A stretch of DNA of 64,000 nucleotides, from contig NZ_JABBFY010000001.1 in assembly GCF_012927115.1 (NCBI RefSeq), positions 992,001 through 1,056,000 of the forward strand. Direction: 5' to 3'. Below are positions 15,909-26,151 of this stretch, one piece after another. This DNA comes from Sphingomonas sp. G-3-2-10. GTDB lineage: Bacteria > Pseudomonadota > Alphaproteobacteria > Sphingomonadales > Sphingomonadaceae. The position numbers and the translations under genes were made by a program. Each line of letters opens with the position of its first letter. Within the stretch, counting starts at the first letter, position 1. The notes beneath the pieces were generated by a model. The model was not told where the DNA came from and did no database searches. It worked only from the letters and a program-made list of their open reading frames with translations.

Positions 15909-17453
15909 ATGAGGCTCATGCGACTTTCCACCCTGTTCCTGGGCGCGAGCCTGGCGGCGCTGGCGATGCCGGCGGCGGCGCAGACGACCCAGACTGCACC
16001 GGGCGCAGCCCCGGCGGCGGCGCAGCCGACCATGACGCTGCGTGATGCCCTTGTCCTCGCTTACAACAGCAATCCCGATCTGGCCGGCGAGCGCGCCAAC
16101 CTGCGCGCCACCGACGAAGGCGTGCCGATCGCGCGTTCCTCGGGTCTTCCCGGTGTTACGTCGAACGCAGGCGTCGACCAGAGCCTGCACAACACCGATC
16201 AGGGGCTGAGCCCTGGCCGCCGCGGCACGCTGGGCGTCGATCTGTCGGTGCCGGTCTATGCCGGCGGTTCGGTGCGCAATTCGGTGCGCGCCGCCGAGAC
16301 TCGCGTCGAAGCCGGCCGCTCGCTGCTCCGCGCAGCCGAGGCGGATATCTTCACCCAGGTCGTGACCGTCTATGTCGACGTGATCCGCGACGAAGCGATC
16401 GTCCGGCTGAACCAGCAGAATGTGAGGGTGCTTGAGGTCAACCTCCAGGCCACGCGCGACCGGTTCGAGGTGGGCGACCTGACCCGTACCGACGTTGCCC
16501 AGTCCGAAGCGCGCTATGCGCTGGCGCAGGCGCAGCTCCGTGGTGCGGAAGCGCGCCTGATCGGCAGCCGCGAGAATTTCATCCGTGTGGTCGGCGCGCC
16601 TCCGGGCGTGCTGGCGCCGCCGCCGCAGCTGCCGGGCCTGCCTTCGACCGTCGAAGGCGCCACCGACATCGCGCTGGCCAATAATCCCAATCTCGACGCT
16701 GCCGTGAAATCGGGCGAAGCGACGCGCTACGACGTCAATGTCGCGCAGTCCGGCCGTCTGCCGCGCGTGAGCGTCGGCGTCGGCGGCAACTATTATAACT
16801 ATCTCGGATCGGGCACGGCGCGTTCTACCGCTGCTGGCTTCAACGACGACGGCTTCTCGACCAGCGCGGGCGTGAACCTGTCGCTCCCGCTGTTCCAGGG
16901 CGGACGTCCGGCCGCGCAGGTGCGTCAGGCCAAGGCGCGGCGCGAGGCGGCGCTGGAGACGGTGACCTTCACCGAACGTGGCGTGATCGCCCAGGCCCGC
17001 TCGTCCTTCGCGCTGTACCAGTCTTCGCTGCGCGTGATCGAATCGTCCAAGGTCGCGGTCGACGCCAACCGGCTGAGCCTCGAAGGCGTCCGCGCCGAGA
17101 ACAGCGTCGGCACGCGCACGATCCTCGACATCCTCAACGCCGAGCAGGAATTCCTCAATTCGCAGGTGACTTACGTGACTGCGGAGCGCGACGCCTATGT
17201 CGCCGGGTTCACCCTGCTGGCAGTGATGGGCAAGGCCGAAGCCGAGGATCTGGGGCTCGATGGCGGCCCGCTGTACGACCCGCTGACCAACTATAATCAG
17301 GTTCGCCGTGGCTGGTCGGACTGGTCGGACGGCCCTCCGGAGACCGTAAAGGGTACGCGGACCAATCAAACTCCCGTGCAAAATCCTGAAGTTACGCCGG
17401 GAACGGATCCTTTGTTAACCAGACCAGTTGACAGTACCCGTACTAATCCTTGA
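15909..17453 (+). CDS. tolC: TolC family outer membrane efflux/secretion protein
   Basis: Outer-membrane channel that docks on inner-membrane pumps for type I secretion or drug efflux. It is 514 residues with signal peptide LSTLFLGASLAALAMPAAAQ. Two related coiled-coil/strand halves are visible: TLRDALVLAYNSNPDLAGERANL opening repeat one and TDIALANNPNLDAAVKSGEA opening repeat two, with LPLFQGGRPAAQVRQA and TILDILNAEQEFLNSQV typical of the family. The last 60 residues are a non-conserved hydrophilic tail. It overlaps nothing and follows the Pcm-like gene by 11 bp. Start ATG 15909 (15918 is an alternative). Confidence 0.93.
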   Translation: MRLMRLSTLFLGASLAALAMPAAAQTTQTAPGAAPAAAQPTMTLRDALVLAYNSNPDLAGERANLRATDEGVPIARSSGLPGVTSNAGVDQSLHNTDQGLSPGRRGTLGVDLSVPVYAGGSVRNSVRAAETRVEAGRSLLRAAEADIFTQVVTVYVDVIRDEAIVRLNQQNVRVLEVNLQATRDRFEVGDLTRTDVAQSEARYALAQAQLRGAEARLIGSRENFIRVVGAPPGVLAPPPQLPGLPSTVEGATDIALANNPNLDAAVKSGEATRYDVNVAQSGRLPRVSVGVGGNYYNYLGSGTARSTAAGFNDDGFSTSAGVNLSLPLFQGGRPAAQVRQAKARREAALETVTFTERGVIAQARSSFALYQSSLRVIESSKVAVDANRLSLEGVRAENSVGTRTILDILNAEQEFLNSQVTYVTAERDAYVAGFTLLAVMGKAEAEDLGLDGGPLYDPLTNYNQVRRGWSDWSDGPPETVKGTRTNQTPVQNPEVTPGTDPLLTRPVDSTRTNP

Positions 17454-17495
17454 TTGAGCGCGCTGCCGTCTTTCGGATAGAAGGTGCTGGTGGAT

Positions 17496-18011
17496 ATGGG
17501 GGATATCAGTTCCGAGCCTTCGATGGAGGAGATTCTCTCCTCTATCAAACGCATCATCGCCGAAGAGGGCGATGCTGCGACGGGGACGCGTTCGCGTCGT
17601 CCGGGCCCGGCCAGAACGACGCCGCGCGCTGATCCCATCGGGGGGGAAGAAGTGCTCGAGCTGAGCGAGTTGGCGGCTGAGGAAGCTGCCGACGCGCCGA
17701 CGCCCGCGCCGTTGCCCATTGGAGCCCCCGACGTGCCACCTCGTCCCGAGACTCTTCGTCCCGAAGCCGCCGCTCCTGCGCCGCGCGCCGCCGATCCGAT
17801 CCTGTCGGAGCACGCGGTCGAGGCCACCCGTGGCCCGCTCGAGGCGCTGTCGCGGATGGTGGTGAAGCCCGAGGTCGCCGGTTCGGACACGCTCGAAGGG
17901 CTGGTTCGGGAGCTGCTCAAGCCGATGCTGCGCGAGTGGCTCGACGAAAATCTCCCGCAGGTCGTCGAAACGATGGTCGCGCGCGAGATTTCGCGGATCA
18001 CCGGGCGGTAA
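17496..18011 (+). CDS. PopZ-family polar organizer protein
   Basis: About 171-residue cytoplasmic protein of the PopZ/DUF2497 family, which self-assembles at cell poles and anchors the chromosome. All three parts are visible: the N-terminal helix PSMEEILSSIKRIIAEEG, a central Pro/Ala/Glu-rich linker (residues about 40-105), and the C-terminal assembly helices LEGLVRELLKPMLREWLDENLPQVVETMVAREISRI. The upstream GTG at 17484 would add four residues; I take ATG 17496, which matches the family's beginning MGD. It follows the TolC gene on the same strand. Confidence 0.9.
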   Translation: MGDISSEPSMEEILSSIKRIIAEEGDAATGTRSRRPGPARTTPRADPIGGEEVLELSELAAEEAADAPTPAPLPIGAPDVPPRPETLRPEAAAPAPRAADPILSEHAVEATRGPLEALSRMVVKPEVAGSDTLEGLVRELLKPMLREWLDENLPQVVETMVAREISRITGR

Positions 18012-18079
18012 AATTCCCAGCGCATTTTGGCTGACGGCGCGATTGTATCCGCCGTCACCATCTGCTTAAAACCCGCTCC

Positions 18080-20170
18080 ATGAAGCACTTCCTGCTCGCG
18101 GGCGTTGCGCTCGCCTCCGTCGCCGCGCCTGCCGCGGCCCAAGACCAGACCGCAAAGCCGGCGGGTCGCGACCTCACCATCGAAGACGTGGCCAAGCTCT
18201 CCCGAGTCGGCGCGCCTGTCGTGTCGCCCGACGGGCGATGGCTGGTGTGGCAGCAGCGAGAGACCGACCTGCCCAACAATCGCGGCCGATACGATCTGTG
18301 GCGCCTCGATCTGTCGACCAAGGGCGCGGTGCCCGAGCCGCTGGTGGCCGAAGCCACCGTCAACGAAACCGGCCCGCAGTTCGGCCCCGGCAACATCGTC
18401 TATTTCCAGTCGGACAAGGGCGGCGCGGACCAGATCATCTCGATCCCGGTGACTGGCGGCGCACAGACGGTGCAATCGGTGCCCGCGGGCGGCTTCTCGG
18501 GCTTCAAGCTCTCGCCCGACGGCACTCGCGTGCTGGTGTGGGCCGATCGCAAGCCCGGCGCGCCGACGATCGAGCCGGCGCAGGTCAAGAAGGACGCGAA
18601 CGCCGGTTCGGCACGCGTCTATGACAAGATGTTCGTGCGCCACTGGGACACCTGGTCGAATGGCGACCGATCGCAGCTGTTCGTCCTGCCGCTGGGCAAG
18701 GACAATGCGGCGTCGATCCCGCTGAGCCGCACGCTGGACGGCGATACCCCGTCCAAGCCGTTCGGCGGCGGCGAGGAGACGGCATGGTCGCCCGATGGCA
18801 AGACCGTGTTCTTCGCGCTGCGCGAGGCGGGGACGACCGAACCGCTGTCGACCAACCTCGACATCTTCTCGGTCCCTTCGGACGGCTCGGCCGCGCCGAT
18901 CAACCTGACCGCCGACAATGACGGGACCGACAACCTTCCGACCGTGTCGCCAGACGGCAAGTGGCTCGCCTATTTCGCGATGAAGCACCCCGGCTACGAA
19001 GCCGACCGTCAGGTGCTGATGCTGCGCGATCTGGCCACCGGCAATGTCCGCGCGCTGACCGAAGGCTGGGATCGCTCGGTCGCGTCGATCGCATGGGCGC
19101 CGGACGGCAAGAAGATCTACGTCACGGCGCAGGATACGCAGGAAGAACCGATCTTCACCGTCGACGTGAAGACCGGCAAGGTCACGCGGCTGACGCAGGA
19201 AGGCGTGGTCTCGGCGGTGATCCCGACGAAGAAGGGCGTCATCTTCTCGATGAACAGCCTGTTGTCGCCCGACGATTTCTACAGCCTGACCGGCAAGACC
19301 CCGGTGCGGCTGACCAGTGTCAACGCGGCGAAGCTGGAAGGCATCGCAATGCCCAGCGTCGCCCGCTTCAACTTCACCGGCGCCAATGGCGACACGGTGT
19401 GGGGCTATGCGGTGAAGCCCGCGTCGCTGGCGGAGGGCAAGAAGGCACCGGTGGCGTTCATCGTGCACGGCGGGCCGCAAGGCAGCATGAACAACAGCTG
19501 GTCCTATCGCTGGAACCCGGCCGTGTTCGCGGGCGCGGGTTATGCGGTCGTGACCGTCGATTTCCACGGCTCGACCGGATACGGGCAGGGTTTCACCGAC
19601 GCGATCAACAAGAATTGGGGCGGCTGGCCGCTGGAAGATCTGCAAAAGGGTCTTGCGGCTGCTACGACCAAGTTCACATGGCTAGACGGCGACAAGGCGT
19701 GTGCGCTCGGCGCATCCTATGGCGGCTATATGATTAACTGGATCGCCGGCCAGTGGCCCGACCGGTTCAAGTGCCTCGTCCAGCATGACGGCGTTTTCGA
19801 CGCGCGTGCGATGGCGTACGAGACCGAGGAACTCTGGTTCGACGAGTGGGAGCATGGCGGCAAGCCCTACCATGAGGACCCGGCCGAGTATGAGAAGTGG
19901 AACCCGGTCAACCATGTCGACAAATGGAAGACCCCGATGCTGGTGATCACCGGCGAGAAGGACTTCCGCATCCCCTATACCCAGGGTCTGGCGAGCTTCA
20001 CCGCGCTCCAGCGCAAGGGCATCGCTTCGCGGCTGGTGGTGTTCCCCGACGAGAATCACTGGGTGCTGAAGCCGAAGAACTCGATGCAGTGGTACGGCGA
20101 AGTCATCGGTTGGTTGAACAACCATACCGGCGGCCGCGACGGCTTCGTCGTGACCGCGACGGGGCAGTAA
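18080..20170 (+). CDS. S9 family prolyl oligopeptidase-type peptidase, secreted
   Basis: Periplasmic serine peptidase of the acylaminoacyl/dipeptidyl-peptidase S9 group, 696 residues. A Sec signal peptide (MKHFLLAGVALASVAAPAAAQ) precedes a beta-propeller with repeated SPDGxxLxW-type blades (residues about 40-420), then the alpha/beta-hydrolase domain. The nucleophile is Ser546 in GASYGGYM; the Asp lies in VITGEKDFRIP and the His in DENHWVLKP. It likely degrades peptides in the periplasm. The stop is followed by a strong terminator (20185-20216). Stands alone between popZ and the MAPEG gene. Confidence 0.93.
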   Translation: MKHFLLAGVALASVAAPAAAQDQTAKPAGRDLTIEDVAKLSRVGAPVVSPDGRWLVWQQRETDLPNNRGRYDLWRLDLSTKGAVPEPLVAEATVNETGPQFGPGNIVYFQSDKGGADQIISIPVTGGAQTVQSVPAGGFSGFKLSPDGTRVLVWADRKPGAPTIEPAQVKKDANAGSARVYDKMFVRHWDTWSNGDRSQLFVLPLGKDNAASIPLSRTLDGDTPSKPFGGGEETAWSPDGKTVFFALREAGTTEPLSTNLDIFSVPSDGSAAPINLTADNDGTDNLPTVSPDGKWLAYFAMKHPGYEADRQVLMLRDLATGNVRALTEGWDRSVASIAWAPDGKKIYVTAQDTQEEPIFTVDVKTGKVTRLTQEGVVSAVIPTKKGVIFSMNSLLSPDDFYSLTGKTPVRLTSVNAAKLEGIAMPSVARFNFTGANGDTVWGYAVKPASLAEGKKAPVAFIVHGGPQGSMNNSWSYRWNPAVFAGAGYAVVTVDFHGSTGYGQGFTDAINKNWGGWPLEDLQKGLAAATTKFTWLDGDKACALGASYGGYMINWIAGQWPDRFKCLVQHDGVFDARAMAYETEELWFDEWEHGGKPYHEDPAEYEKWNPVNHVDKWKTPMLVITGEKDFRIPYTQGLASFTALQRKGIASRLVVFPDENHWVLKPKNSMQWYGEVIGWLNNHTGGRDGFVVTATGQ

Positions 20171-20184
20171 CCTGCCTTATCCGT

Positions 20185-20216
20185 TTTCCGTCACTCCGAA
20201 TCCGGGGTGACGGAAA
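20185..20216. terminator. rho-independent terminator after S9 peptidase
   Basis: TTTCCGTCACTCC pairs with GGGGTGACGGAAA around a short GAATCC loop, a 13-pair stem with one G-T pair, with T-rich flanks on both sides. It separates the convergent S9 peptidase and MAPEG genes and can serve both. Confidence 0.75.
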
Positions 20217-20225
20217 GGGACTTGT

Positions 20226-20648
20226 TCAAAGCGCCCCGAATGTCCCGATCCCGGCGCTCAGCACCGGCCACAGCATCATGACGATGCCGGTCAGGCTGGC
20301 GAGGAACACCAGCGTCCGGATCACCGGGATGCCCGCCGCATAGATCGGCAGGTACAGCACGCGCCCGCCTAGCCACAGCAGCGCGCCGATCGCGGTGTAC
20401 ATCGAATAGAGCTGCGTGATGCCGAGCAGGGCGACGGCCGCGATCACCAGCGGGAACGTCTCGAAGAAATTCGACTGCGCGCGCTCCAGCCTGCCGACGA
20501 CGGGCCAGGCCGGGGGCAGGGCCTCGTCCCGCGCACCCATGTTCCACTTCGCGCCATATTGCCGTGTCCGCACCTGAGCGGTGCCGAAGATATGGATCAG
20601 AGCCAGTACGCAGCCCCAGGCCAGCACGGCATATTCGATACGCAGCAT
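20226..20648 (-). CDS. MAPEG family membrane protein
   Basis: A 140-residue inner-membrane protein with four predicted helices. The MAPEG family signature is present: RAQSNFFETFPLVIAAVAL in the second segment and GALLWLGGRVLYLPIYAAGIPVIRT in the third. Eukaryotic members are glutathione transferases or eicosanoid enzymes; bacterial ones are mostly uncharacterised. It is convergent with the S9 peptidase and divergent from valS. Function in this organism unknown. Confidence 0.88.
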   Translation of the reverse strand: MLRIEYAVLAWGCVLALIHIFGTAQVRTRQYGAKWNMGARDEALPPAWPVVGRLERAQSNFFETFPLVIAAVALLGITQLYSMYTAIGALLWLGGRVLYLPIYAAGIPVIRTLVFLASLTGIVMMLWPVLSAGIGTFGAL

Positions 20649-20734
20649 CGCATTCCTCCCTCTGTTTCACGCCTTTGTACCACCCAATGACTTTTTCATC
20701 GACCCGGAGGGCGGCTCACCGCTAAAGCCCCGCC

Positions 20735-23539
20735 ATGACCGAGCTTCCCAAGACCTTCGACCCCGCCGAAATCGAATCCCGCTGGTACGCCCATTGGGAA
20801 GATAAGGGCCTGTTCGCGCCCGAGCGCCCCGGCGCCGATCCGTGGACGCTGGTGAACCCGCCGCCCAACGTGACGGGCAGCCTGCATATCGGCCATGCGC
20901 TCGACAACACGCTTCAGGACATCCTCGTCCGCCACGCCCGGCTGAAGGGCAAGGACGCGCGCTGGGTGGTCGGCACCGACCATGCCGGCATCGCGACGCA
21001 GATGGTGGTCGAGCGCCAGCTGAACGCCAGGCAGCAGAAGCGCACCGACTTCACCCGCGACGAGTTCGTCGCGAAGGTGTGGGAATGGAAGGAAGAGAGC
21101 GGCGGCGAGATCACCGGCCAGCTCCGCCGCCTCGGCTGCTCGATGGACTGGGCCAACGAGCGTTTCACCATGGACGAGGGCTTTTCGAAAGCCGTGCTCA
21201 AGGTGTTCGTCGAACTGTACAAGCAGGGTCTGCTGTACCGCGACAAGCGCCTGGTGAACTGGGATCCGGGCCTTGGCACCGCGATCTCCGATCTCGAAGT
21301 CGAGACGACCGATGTGAAGGGCGGGTTCTGGCGAATCCGCTATCCGCTCGCGGATGGATCGGGTTCGATCGAAGTCGCGACGACGCGGCCCGAGACGATG
21401 CTGGCAGATATGGCGGTGGCGGTGCATCCGACCGACGAGCGCTACACCGCGCTGGTCGGCAAGCAGGTGAAGCTGCCGATCACCGGACGCCTGATCCCGA
21501 TCGTCACCGACGAACATGCCGATCCCGAGCTGGGTTCGGGCGCGGTGAAGATCACGCCGGGGCATGACTTCAACGATTTCGAAGTGGGCAAGCGCGCGGG
21601 CTTCAAGGCCGGCGAGATGCTCAATATGCTCGATGCGAAGGCAAACATCACCCAGACGAGCGATGGGCTGATCCCCGACGATCTGATCGGCATGGAGCGG
21701 TTCGCGGCACGCAAGGCGGTGGTCGAGCGGCTGAAGGCCGAGGGCTGGCTGATCCCGCATATCGACAAGGACGGCAACGAACACGACGCCGAGCCGCGCA
21801 CCATCGCGACGCCGTTCGGCGATCGTTCGGGCGTGGTGATCGAGCCGTGGCTGACCGACCAATGGTATGTCGATGCCGCGACGCTCGCGAAGCCGGCGAT
21901 CGAAGCGGTCCGCTCGGGGGCGACCAAGGTGGTGCCGAAGAGCTGGGAGAAGACGTACTTCAACTGGATGGAGAACATCCAGCCGTGGTGTGTGAGCCGC
22001 CAGTTGTGGTGGGGGCATCGGATTCCGGCTTGGTTCGCCGACGATGGCAAGATTTTCGTCGCGGAGACTGAAGATGAGGCCGCTCAGCAAGCTGCGGAGC
22101 ATTTCCGGAGCGGTGAGGTGCCTTCGCCGAAGGTGATTTTCCTCGACACGGAGAATGTGCGAGCCGGAAATGAGATTTCTGGTTGGATTGGCAAAGCCGA
22201 GGACGCTGGTTCGAAACCGATCGATCGCGACACCGTTGTGCTTCGCCAAGACCCCGACGTCCTCGACACCTGGTTCTCCTCCGCGCTTTGGCCCTTCGCG
22301 ACGATGGGCTGGCCGGATGCGGGCGAGTGGAAGAACCGCTATCCCAACGACGTGCTGATCTCGGGCTTCGACATCCTGTTCTTCTGGGATGCGCGGATGA
22401 TGATGCAGGGTTTGCATTTTCTGAAGGAAGTGCCGTTCAAGACCTTGTATCTCCACGGTCTTGTCCGCGCGGCAGATGGCGCGAAGATGTCCAAGTCGAA
22501 GGGCAATGTCGTCAATCCGCTGGGGCTGATCGACAATTACGGCGCCGATGCGCTGCGCTTCTTCATGGCGGCGATGGAAAGTCAGGGCCGCGACATCAAG
22601 ATGGATGAGAAGCGGATCGAGGGATACCGCAACTTCGCGACGAAGCTGTGGAACGCGGCGCGCTTTGCCCAGTCCAACGGGATCGGCGCGAGCGCAACGC
22701 TGGAAGCGCCGGAAGCGACGCTGGCGGTCAATCGCTGGATCATCGCCGAGACGGTGAACACGGTGCAGGCGCTCGATCTGGCGCTGGCCGATCTGCGCTT
22801 CGACGAAGCCGCGAACACGATCTACCAGTTCACCTGGAGCCGCTTCTGCGACTGGTATCTCGAGCTTATCAAGCCGGTGTTGCAGACCGAAGGCGCCGAG
22901 GGCGCCGACGAGACGCGCGCGGTGGCGGGATGGGTGCTCGACCAGATCCTGGTGATGCTCCACCCGTTCATGCCGTTCATCACCGAGGAACTGTGGTCCA
23001 AGATGGGCCCGCGCGAGCATGAGCTGATCGTGGCGAAGTGGCCGATGGCCGATGCCCGCGCGCTCGATCCCGAAGCGGCGAAGGAAGTCGACTGGCTGAT
23101 CCGTCTGGTCAGCGAAATCCGCACCGCGCGGACCGAACTGAACGTGCCGCCGGGCGCGCGTCTGCCGGTGCATGTCCGCGATGCTTCGGGCGCCACCGCC
23201 GAACGGCTGTCGCGGCAGGAAGCGGCGCTGGCGCGTCTCGCCCGTGTCGATCAGGCGAGCGGCGATGCGCCCGAAGGCGGCGCGCTCCAGATCGTGGTGG
23301 ACGAAGCGACCTTCGTCCTGCCGATCGCGGGCGTGGTCGATCTCGAGGCCGAGCGCGAGCGTCTGAAAAAGGCGATCGGGGCGGCGGAGAAGGAACGCGA
23401 CGGTCTCGCTGGCCGGCTCAACAACCCGAGCTTCGTCGAACGCGCCAAGCCCGAAGCGGTGGAGAAGGCACGCGCGGACCATGCCGAAAAGGCTGCCGAG
23501 GCGGAGCGGCTGAGCGCGGCGCTGGCGCGGCTGGGGTAA
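20735..23539 (+). CDS. valS: valyl-tRNA synthetase
   Basis: Charges tRNA-Val. Class Ia synthetase of 934 residues. The HIGH motif lies in [11 protein letters not shown] (about 48-58), KMSKS in [10 protein letters not shown], and an editing domain is between them with the typical [11 protein letters not shown] just before. The C-terminal coiled coil ([27 protein letters not shown]) is intact. Between [17 protein letters not shown] and [16 protein letters not shown] there is an insertion of about 45 residues relative to the E. coli enzyme as I remember it; this DNA (22081-22200) is about 57% GC by hand count, below flanking coding DNA. Otherwise ordinary. Confidence 0.96.
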   Translation: MTELPKTFDPAEIESRWYAHWEDKGLFAPERPGADPWTLVNPPPNVTGSLHIGHALDNTLQDILVRHARLKGKDARWVVGTDHAGIATQMVVERQLNARQQKRTDFTRDEFVAKVWEWKEESGGEITGQLRRLGCSMDWANERFTMDEGFSKAVLKVFVELYKQGLLYRDKRLVNWDPGLGTAISDLEVETTDVKGGFWRIRYPLADGSGSIEVATTRPETMLADMAVAVHPTDERYTALVGKQVKLPITGRLIPIVTDEHADPELGSGAVKITPGHDFNDFEVGKRAGFKAGEMLNMLDAKANITQTSDGLIPDDLIGMERFAARKAVVERLKAEGWLIPHIDKDGNEHDAEPRTIATPFGDRSGVVIEPWLTDQWYVDAATLAKPAIEAVRSGATKVVPKSWEKTYFNWMENIQPWCVSRQLWWGHRIPAWFADDGKIFVAETEDEAAQQAAEHFRSGEVPSPKVIFLDTENVRAGNEISGWIGKAEDAGSKPIDRDTVVLRQDPDVLDTWFSSALWPFATMGWPDAGEWKNRYPNDVLISGFDILFFWDARMMMQGLHFLKEVPFKTLYLHGLVRAADGAKMSKSKGNVVNPLGLIDNYGADALRFFMAAMESQGRDIKMDEKRIEGYRNFATKLWNAARFAQSNGIGASATLEAPEATLAVNRWIIAETVNTVQALDLALADLRFDEAANTIYQFTWSRFCDWYLELIKPVLQTEGAEGADETRAVAGWVLDQILVMLHPFMPFITEELWSKMGPREHELIVAKWPMADARALDPEAAKEVDWLIRLVSEIRTARTELNVPPGARLPVHVRDASGATAERLSRQEAALARLARVDQASGDAPEGGALQIVVDEATFVLPIAGVVDLEAERERLKKAIGAAEKERDGLAGRLNNPSFVERAKPEAVEKARADHAEKAAEAERLSAALARLG

Positions 23540-23596
23540 TCCCCCGCCGCGCAACCGGCCCGGTCTGAACGCGTTCTTCACCCCGGCGATACCGTA

Positions 23597-23636
23597 CGGC
23601 GCGCTTCGCACTACAGGCTAGGCGAAGCGTGCGCCG
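23597..23636. repeat. imperfect hairpin upstream of MATE gene
   Basis: CGGCGCGCTTCGC pairs with GCGAAGCGTGCGCCG across a 12-nt loop, with a 2-nt bulge. It lies between valS and the MATE gene in a 137-bp gap. No T run follows, so it is not a standard terminator; it could be an mRNA leader structure. Confidence 0.4.
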
Positions 23637-23676
23637 TTCCGTATCCGCCGTCATGGGGCGGTAGAGGGGACAGAGC

Positions 23677-25125
23677 TTGGCGCAATCACCGCAACGGCGC
23701 GACCTGACACAGGGCGATGTCGGCCGCACCCTGCTGCTGTTCGCGCTGCCCACGCTCGGATCGAACATCCTCCAGTCGCTGAACGGCTCGATCAACGCGA
23801 TCTGGGTCGGGCGTTTCCTTGGTGAAGGCGCGCTGGCGGCGACCTCGAACGCGAACATGGTCATGTTCCTCATGTTCTCGGCCGTGTTCGGCTTCGGCAT
23901 GGCGGCGACCATCCTTGTCGGCCAGAGCATGGGACGCGGCGACGTCGAAGGCGCGCGGCGGGCGCTGGGTTCGGCGACCGGGCTGGTGATGGGTGGCGCG
24001 GTGGTCGCGTCGGTGGTCGGCTGGATCTTCGCGCCCGACATCCTCCGCTTGCTCGCCACCCCGCCCGAAGTGATGGACATGGCGCTGGACTATCTCCGCG
24101 TGATCTTCCTCGGCCTGCCTGCCGGCATGTTGCTGGTGCTGCTGATGATGGGCCTGCGCGGCGTGGGCGACGCCATGACGCCATTGTGGTTCATGGGGCT
24201 GGGCGCGGTGATCGATGTGGGGCTCAACCCGCTGCTGATCGCCGGGATCGGGCCGTTTCCGCAGATGGGCATCGCGGGGTCCGCGACCGCGACGCTGATC
24301 GCCAACCATGTCTCCGCCATCGGCCTGCTGATCGTCATCTACTGGCGCGACTTGCCGATCCGGCTGCGCGGCCATGAACTGCGCTGGCTGCTGCCGGCTC
24401 GCGCGCTGATGAAGACGATCGTCGCCAAGGGCCTGCCGATGGGCGCGCAGATGGTGGTGATGACGTTGGCGGGCCTCGCAATGGTCGGGCTGGTCAACCG
24501 CCGCGGTGTGGACACTGCCGCCGCCTACGGCGTCTCGCAGCAATTGTGGACCTATATCCAGATGCCCGCGATGGCGATCGGTGCGGCGGTGAGTGCGATG
24601 GCCGCGCAGAATATCGGGGCAGGGCGCTGGGACCGTATCGCCCAGATCACGCGATCGGGCATCCTCTACAATGTCGTGATCACCGGGGCGATGGTGGTGC
24701 TGGTCATCCTGTTCGACCGTCCGGTGATGGCGCTGTTCCTCGGCGGCGACAGCCCGGCGCTGCCGATCGCGCGGCATATCCAGCTGATCGTCAGCTGGAG
24801 CTTCATCCTGTTCGGCACCACGATGGTGATGTTCTCGGTCGTCCGCGCCAACGGAGCGGTCTGGGCGCCGCTGATCGCGCTGATCGTCGCACTGTACCCC
24901 GTGCGCTTCGGCTTCGCGCTGTTCGCCGAGCCCCTGCTGCACGCGGATTCGCTGTGGTGGAGCTTCGTGCTGGGATCGGCGACCGCGATGGGGCTGGCGG
25001 CCGCCTATTACCGCTGGGGCGGGTGGCGCGCGACGCGGTTGGTAGTCGCACCCGAGCAGGAAGAGGTGGAGGAACAGGCGCTGGCCAGCGGCGAGCCGGC
25101 GGGACGGATACAACCGGCAGGCTGA
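23677..25125 (+). CDS. MATE family multidrug efflux transporter
   Basis: Inner-membrane cation-coupled exporter of 482 residues with about 12 transmembrane helices in two homologous halves. Family segments include TLLLFALPTLGSNILQSLNGSINAIWVGRFLGEGALAATS in the first half and IVAKGLPMGAQMVVMTLAGLAMVGLVNRRG opening the second, plus AAQNIGAGRWDRI. The C-terminal 35 residues are a hydrophilic, Glu-rich tail. The start is TTG at 23677, preceded by GAGGGG about 8 nt upstream; no better in-frame start lies nearby. It is followed within 40 bp by hemB on the same strand. Substrate unknown. Confidence 0.92.
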   Translation: MAQSPQRRDLTQGDVGRTLLLFALPTLGSNILQSLNGSINAIWVGRFLGEGALAATSNANMVMFLMFSAVFGFGMAATILVGQSMGRGDVEGARRALGSATGLVMGGAVVASVVGWIFAPDILRLLATPPEVMDMALDYLRVIFLGLPAGMLLVLLMMGLRGVGDAMTPLWFMGLGAVIDVGLNPLLIAGIGPFPQMGIAGSATATLIANHVSAIGLLIVIYWRDLPIRLRGHELRWLLPARALMKTIVAKGLPMGAQMVVMTLAGLAMVGLVNRRGVDTAAAYGVSQQLWTYIQMPAMAIGAAVSAMAAQNIGAGRWDRIAQITRSGILYNVVITGAMVVLVILFDRPVMALFLGGDSPALPIARHIQLIVSWSFILFGTTMVMFSVVRANGAVWAPLIALIVALYPVRFGFALFAEPLLHADSLWWSFVLGSATAMGLAAAYYRWGGWRATRLVVAPEQEEVEEQALASGEPAGRIQPAG

Positions 25126-25164
25126 CCCTTGCACCACGCCACGGGCTGGCGCAGAAGCCCGGCC

Positions 25165-26151
25165 ATGAGCCAATACCCCGCGCTTCGCCTTCGCCGCACC
25201 CGAGCCTCGGCCTGGAGCCGCCGGATGCACGCCGAGACCGTGCTGACGCCCGCCGATCTGATCTGGCCGCTGTTCGTCACGTCGGGCGATGCGGAAGAGC
25301 CTATCGCGACGCTGCCCGGCGTGTCGCGCTGGTCGGTGAAGGGCATCGTCGAGCGTGCGAAGGAAGCCGCAGCGCTCGGCATCCCGTGCGTCGCGCTGTT
25401 CCCCAACACCCCGCACGAACTGCGCAGCGACGATGGCCGCGAAGCGTTCAACCCCGACAATCTGATGTGCCGCGCGATCCGCGCCATCAAGGATGCGGTG
25501 CCCGATATCGGCGTGCTGACCGACGTCGCGCTCGATCCCTATACCAGCCACGGCCATGACGGGCTGGTCGATGCCGCCGGCTATGTGCTGAACGACGATA
25601 CCGCCAAGGTGCTGGTCGATCAGGCGGTGGTTCAGGCCGAAGCAGGCGCGGACATTGTCGCGCCCAGCGACATGATGGACGGCCGCGTCGGCATGATCCG
25701 CGACGCACTGGAGAGCGGCGGCTACGCCAATGTCCAGATCATGGCCTATGCCGCCAAATATGCGTCGGCTTTCTACGGTCCGTTCCGCGACGCGGTGGGG
25801 TCACGCGGGCTGCTGAAGGGCGACAAGAAGACCTATCAGATGGACCCGGCCAATGCCGAGGAAGCGCTGCGCGAAGTCGGCCTTGATCTGGCCGAAGGCG
25901 CGGACAGCGTGATGGTGAAGCCCGGCCTGCCGTATCTCGACATCATATTGCGTGTGAAGAGCGAGTTTCAGGTTCCTGTATTCGCGTATCAAGTAAGCGG
26001 CGAATATGCGATGATCGAAGCCGCAGTCGCGGCAGGTGCTGGCGAACGCGACGCGCTGGTGCTCGAAACACTGATGGCGTTCAAGCGCGCCGGAACCTCG
26101 GGCGTACTGACCTATCATGCTCCGGTCGCGGCACGATTGCTGAACGGATGA
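25165..26151 (+). CDS. hemB: delta-aminolevulinic acid dehydratase (porphobilinogen synthase)
   Basis: Condenses two 5-aminolevulinate molecules to porphobilinogen in haem synthesis. It is 328 residues, normal length. The two catalytic lysines are visible in IMAYAAKYASAFYGPFRDA and SVMVKPGLPYLDI. The metal region reads DVALDPYTSHGHDG, the Asp-type (magnesium or metal-independent) version rather than the three-Cys zinc signature. Start ATG 25165 is chosen because an upstream TTG extension (25129) adds a non-family leader. The stop overlaps the following acetyltransferase start as ATGA, so both are coupled. Confidence 0.95.
   Translation: MSQYPALRLRRTRASAWSRRMHAETVLTPADLIWPLFVTSGDAEEPIATLPGVSRWSVKGIVERAKEAAALGIPCVALFPNTPHELRSDDGREAFNPDNLMCRAIRAIKDAVPDIGVLTDVALDPYTSHGHDGLVDAAGYVLNDDTAKVLVDQAVVQAEAGADIVAPSDMMDGRVGMIRDALESGGYANVQIMAYAAKYASAFYGPFRDAVGSRGLLKGDKKTYQMDPANAEEALREVGLDLAEGADSVMVKPGLPYLDIILRVKSEFQVPVFAYQVSGEYAMIEAAVAAGAGERDALVLETLMAFKRAGTSGVLTYHAPVAARLLNG

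Noticed and set aside
17366..19645. A minus-strand open frame of 759 codons opposite popZ and the S9 peptidase
   Set aside because: Both sense genes are well supported by family motifs; this frame shows only biased composition.
23686..25557. A minus-strand open frame of 623 codons opposite the MATE gene, with His/Gln-rich sequence
   Set aside because: His- and Gln-rich antisense sequence is what GC-rich membrane-protein codons give when read backward.
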